Assembly (NCBI RefSeq): GCF_006974125.1
Contig: NZ_CP037858.1
Location: forward strand, 3,286,001-3,350,000
Length of the DNA stretch: 64,000 nt
Direction of reading: 5' to 3'
Source: Stenotrophomonas maltophilia
GTDB lineage: Bacteria > Pseudomonadota > Gammaproteobacteria > Xanthomonadales > Xanthomonadaceae
Part shown: positions 61,384-64,000 of the stretch, piece after piece
How the letters are laid out: every line of letters starts with the position of its first letter
How positions within the stretch are numbered: the first letter of the stretch is position 1
Translations under genes and position numbers: made by a program
Notes under the pieces: model-generated
What the model was told of the DNA's origin: nothing
What the model saw: only the letters and a program-made list of their open reading frames with translations
The model's database searches: none

Positions 61384-64000
61384 CAGGCGTCCTTCTTCTT
61401 CTTGCTGGCCGTGGCGGTCTTGCTGGCCTTGCCGGTACTCGTGGCGGCCACGGCCTTCTTCGTCGCCTTGGCGGGCTTTTCAGGCTTCACCTTGCGCGGC
61501 GGGCGGGCGTCGGGCTTGTTGGCCACGGCGGCCGGCTGGTCCGGGCGCGCGCTGGTGGAGGGCAGCATGCGGGCCAGGAACTGGCCGGTGTACGACTGCG
61601 GGCAGGCTGCCACATCTTCCGGCGTGCCGGTCACCAGGATGGTGCCACCGCGATGGCCACCTTCCGGGCCCAGGTCGACGATCCAGTCGGCGGTCTTGAT
61701 CACGTCCAGGTTGTGCTCGATCACCACCACCGTGTTGCCCTCGTCGCGCAGCTTGTGCAGCACGCCCAGCAGCGCTTCGATGTCGTGGAAGTGCAGGCCG
61801 GTGGTCGGCTCGTCGAGGATGTACAGGGTCCGGCCGGTATCGCGGCGCGACAGTTCCTTGGACAGCTTCACGCGCTGCGCCTCGCCACCGGACAGCGTGG
61901 TCGCGCTCTGGCCCAGCTTGATGTAGCTCAGGCCTACGTCCACCAGCGTTTCCAGCTTGCGGGCGATCGACGGCACCGGTTCGAACAGCCTCAGCGCATC
62001 TTCGACGGTCATTTCCAGCACGTCGTTGATGTTGAAGCCCTTGTACAGGATCTCCAGCGTCTCGCGGTTGTAGCGCTTGCCGTGGCAGACATCGCACGGC
62101 ACGTACACGTCGGGCAGGAAGTGCATCTCGACCTTGATCAGGCCGTCGCCCTGGCAGGCCTCACAACGGCCGCCACGCACGTTGAAGCTGAAGCGGCCCG
62201 GCGAATAGCCGCGCGCACGTGCTTCGGGCACCTGCGCGAACAGCTCGCGCAACGGGGTGAACAGGCCGGTGTAGGTGGCCGGGTTCGAACGTGGGGTGCG
62301 GCCGATCGGCGACTGGTCGATGTCCACCACCTTGTCGAACAGGTCCAGGCCATCGATCTCCTTGTAAGGGGCGATCGGGTGCGAGGCACCGTTGATCTCG
62401 TTGGCCGCCAGCGAGAACAGGGTGTCGTTGATCAGGGTCGACTTGCCCGAGCCGGACACGCCGGTCACGCAGGTCAGCAGGCCCGACGGAATCGCCAGGT
62501 CCACGCCCTTCAGGTTGTTGCCGCTGGCCCCGCGCAGGTGCAGGGTCATCTTCGGGTTCGGCTTGTGCCGGCGCGCCGGAATCTCGATCGCGCGTTTGCC
62601 CGACAGGTACTGGCCGGTCAGCGAGCGTGGTGCCTCCAGGATGTCCTGCAGGGTGCCCTGGCCGACGATCTCGCCGCCATGCACGCCCGCCCCCGGGCCG
62701 ATGTCCAGCACGTAGTCGGCCAGGCGGATCGCATCCTCGTCATGCTCGACCACAATGACCGTGTTGCCGAGGTCACGCAGGCGGGTGAGGGTACCGAGCA
62801 GGCGTTCGTTGTCGCGCTGGTGCAGGCCGATGGACGGCTCGTCGAGCACGTACATCACGCCGACCAGGCCGGCGCCGATCTGGCTGGCCAGGCGGATGCG
62901 CTGTGCCTCGCCACCGGACAGGGTGTCGGCCTTGCGTTCCAGGGTCAGGTAATCCAGGCCGACATCGACCAGGAAGCCGAGGCGTTCGCCGATTTCCTTG
63001 ACGATCTTCGAGGCGATTTCGCCTCGCCAGCCCGGCAGGCTCAGTTCGCTGAAGAACTTCAGCGCCTCGTCGATCGGCAGCACCACCAGGTCCGGCAGCG
63101 GGCGATCGGCCACGAACACGTTGCGCGCGGCCTTGTTGAGGCGGGCGCCATGGCATTCCGGGCACGGCTGTTCGCTGATGTACTTGGACAGCTCCTCGCG
63201 CACCGCCGGCGATTCGGTTTCCTTGTAGCGGCGTTCGAGGTTGGGAATGATGCCCTCGAAGCGGTGCTTGCGCTGGGTGCGGCCACCGGCTTCGGTAAAG
63301 TAGGTGAAGGTGATCGCCTCATCGCCGCTGCCGTACAGCACGGCCTGCTGCACGTTCTCCGGCAGCGAGTTCCACGCCGCGTCGACGTCGAACCTGTAGT
63401 GCTTGGCCAGCGAGGCGATCAGCTGGAAGTAGTAGGCGTTGCGGCGGTCCCAGCCGCGCACCGCACCGGCGGCCAGCGACAGCTCGGGGTGCACCACCAC
63501 GCGTGAGGGATCGAAGAATTCGGCCATGCCCAGGCCATCGCAGCCGGGGCAGGCGCCCATCGGTGCGTTGAACGAGAACAGGCGTGGTTCCAGTTCCGGC
63601 AGCGAGTAATCGCAGACCGGGCAGGAATACTTGGAAGAGAACAGCGTCGGCGCGGTCTCGGCGTTGTCCAGGCTCTGCACCGAGGCCATGCCGTCGCCCA
63701 GTTTCAGCGCGGTCTCGAAGCTCTCGGCCAGGCGCTGCTTGATGTCCTCGCGCGGGCGGAAGCGGTCGATCACCGCCTCGATGGTGTGCTTCTGGCGCAG
63801 CGCCAGCGGCGGCACCGCGTCGATTTCATGCAGCTCGCCGTCCACGCGCACGCGCACGAAGCCCTGCGCGCGCAGCTGATCGAACACCTGGGCATGTTCG
63901 CCCTTGCGGTCGCGGATGACCGGCGCCAGCAGCATGTAGCGCTGTTCCGGGTCCAGGGTCAGCACCTGGTCGACCATCTGGCTGACCGTCTGCGCCTCCA
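61383..64000 (-). CDS. uvrA: UvrABC excision nuclease subunit UvrA, N-terminus beyond the window
   Basis: About 872 residues of the DNA-damage recognition ATPase are visible; the frame is open to the window end, so the start lies beyond 64000. Visible parts are the first zinc finger ([16 protein letters not shown] to CPGCDG), the first ABC signature [20 protein letters not shown] with [13 protein letters not shown], a second Walker [12 protein letters not shown], the second zinc module ([12 protein letters not shown] to CDVCHG) and the second signature [15 protein letters not shown] with [10 protein letters not shown]. After the family end, a Lys/Ala-rich tail of about 50 residues follows ([20 protein letters not shown] and KKKKDA), which E. 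coli UvrA lacks. Confidence 0.97.
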   Translation of the reverse strand, partial: EAQTVSQMVDQVLTLDPEQRYMLLAPVIRDRKGEHAQVFDQLRAQGFVRVRVDGELHEIDAVPPLALRQKHTIEAVIDRFRPREDIKQRLAESFETALKLGDGMASVQSLDNAETAPTLFSSKYSCPVCDYSLPELEPRLFSFNAPMGACPGCDGLGMAEFFDPSRVVVHPELSLAAGAVRGWDRRNAYYFQLIASLAKHYRFDVDAAWNSLPENVQQAVLYGSGDEAITFTYFTEAGGRTQRKHRFEGIIPNLERRYKETESPAVREELSKYISEQPCPECHGARLNKAARNVFVADRPLPDLVVLPIDEALKFFSELSLPGWRGEIASKIVKEIGERLGFLVDVGLDYLTLERKADTLSGGEAQRIRLASQIGAGLVGVMYVLDEPSIGLHQRDNERLLGTLTRLRDLGNTVIVVEHDEDAIRLADYVLDIGPGAGVHGGEIVGQGTLQDILEAPRSLTGQYLSGKRAIEIPARRHKPNPKMTLHLRGASGNNLKGVDLAIPSGLLTCVTGVSGSGKSTLINDTLFSLAANEINGASHPIAPYKEIDGLDLFDKVVDIDQSPIGRTPRSNPATYTGLFTPLRELFAQVPEARARGYSPGRFSFNVRGGRCEACQGDGLIKVEMHFLPDVYVPCDVCHGKRYNRETLEILYKGFNINDVLEMTVEDALRLFEPVPSIARKLETLVDVGLSYIKLGQSATTLSGGEAQRVKLSKELSRRDTGRTLYILDEPTTGLHFHDIEALLGVLHKLRDEGNTVVVIEHNLDVIKTADWIVDLGPEGGHRGGTILVTGTPEDVAACPQSYTGQFLARMLPSTSARPDQPAAVANKPDARPPRKVKPEKPAKATKKAVAATSTGKASKTATASKKKKDA

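Overview
This 64 kb window is a chromosomal segment of a GC-rich gammaproteobacterium of the Xanthomonadaceae/Lysobacteraceae, most probably the Stenotrophomonas maltophilia complex. The grounds are the protein families (Xanthomonas-like MinC, Bpt, the 'pathogenicity-like' DUF2007 protein) and at least ten intergenic palindromes that start with GTAG and carry a TGCCGGCC...GGCCGGCA stem, the published SMAG (S. maltophilia GTAG) REP elements. About 63 genes cover nearly all of the sequence. I see no rRNA, tRNA, CRISPR array, prophage or insertion sequence. The first gene (AI-2E/PerM transporter) and the last (uvrA) run off the window.

Layout. 1-14 kb: PerM-like permease, a GGDEF diguanylate cyclase, lipoprotein, GNAT enzyme, a cupin/DUF2867 protein with its ArsR-type regulator, a DUF2975 membrane protein with its XRE regulator, a TerC-CBS-CorC protein, a metallophosphoesterase, hypothetical genes, an MHS-type MFS carrier and a nucleoside hydrolase. 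14-22.8 kb: a complete malonate decarboxylase gene cluster on the minus strand (mdcA-C-D-E-G-B-H, mostly with 4-8 bp overlaps), followed by a MatC-type dicarboxylate carrier and a GntR/FCD regulator. Together these take up malonate, build the prosthetic-group-bearing ACP and decarboxylate malonyl-ACP. 23-35 kb: a TonB siderophore receptor, a membrane-anchored malate:quinone oxidoreductase, a GNAT enzyme, divergent argP/argO, an S9 peptidase, a POT peptide transporter and a DUF1624 membrane protein. 35-42 kb: a secreted orphan, an OPT oligopeptide transporter, a second S9 peptidase and a DUF819 carrier. The POT, OPT and two S9 genes give a peptide-scavenging theme.

42-48 kb: minCDE with a GNAT gene directly upstream and a small HExxH-type protein downstream, a NarL-type two-component pair, an SRPBCC/GyrI-like membrane protein and DUF423. 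48.9-51.6 kb: a five-gene minus-strand operon (SPFH/band 7, ribbon-helix-helix, DUF4177, PH-like membrane protein, VanY-like carboxypeptidase); two of these genes are only 59 codons long. 51.7-64 kb: purT, a secreted EEP-fold phosphatase/nuclease, bpt, a five-EF-hand secreted protein, an ECF sigma factor fused to a membrane domain, the DUF2007 protein, tesB, an enoyl-CoA hydratase, a PCu(A)C copper chaperone, a hypothetical gene, a 4HBT thioesterase and uvrA.

The most unusual features are the sigma-membrane fusion, the SPFH/RHH operon with twin GATATC boxes one helical turn apart, and the layered repeat landscape. The repeats comprise SMAG elements, a family of roughly 45 bp palindromes (GGGTCAGATCCC type) and three copies of a 67-84 bp palindrome, one of which sits inside a SMAG dimer. 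In two places the stop codon of a gene is the TAG of a SMAG GTAG.
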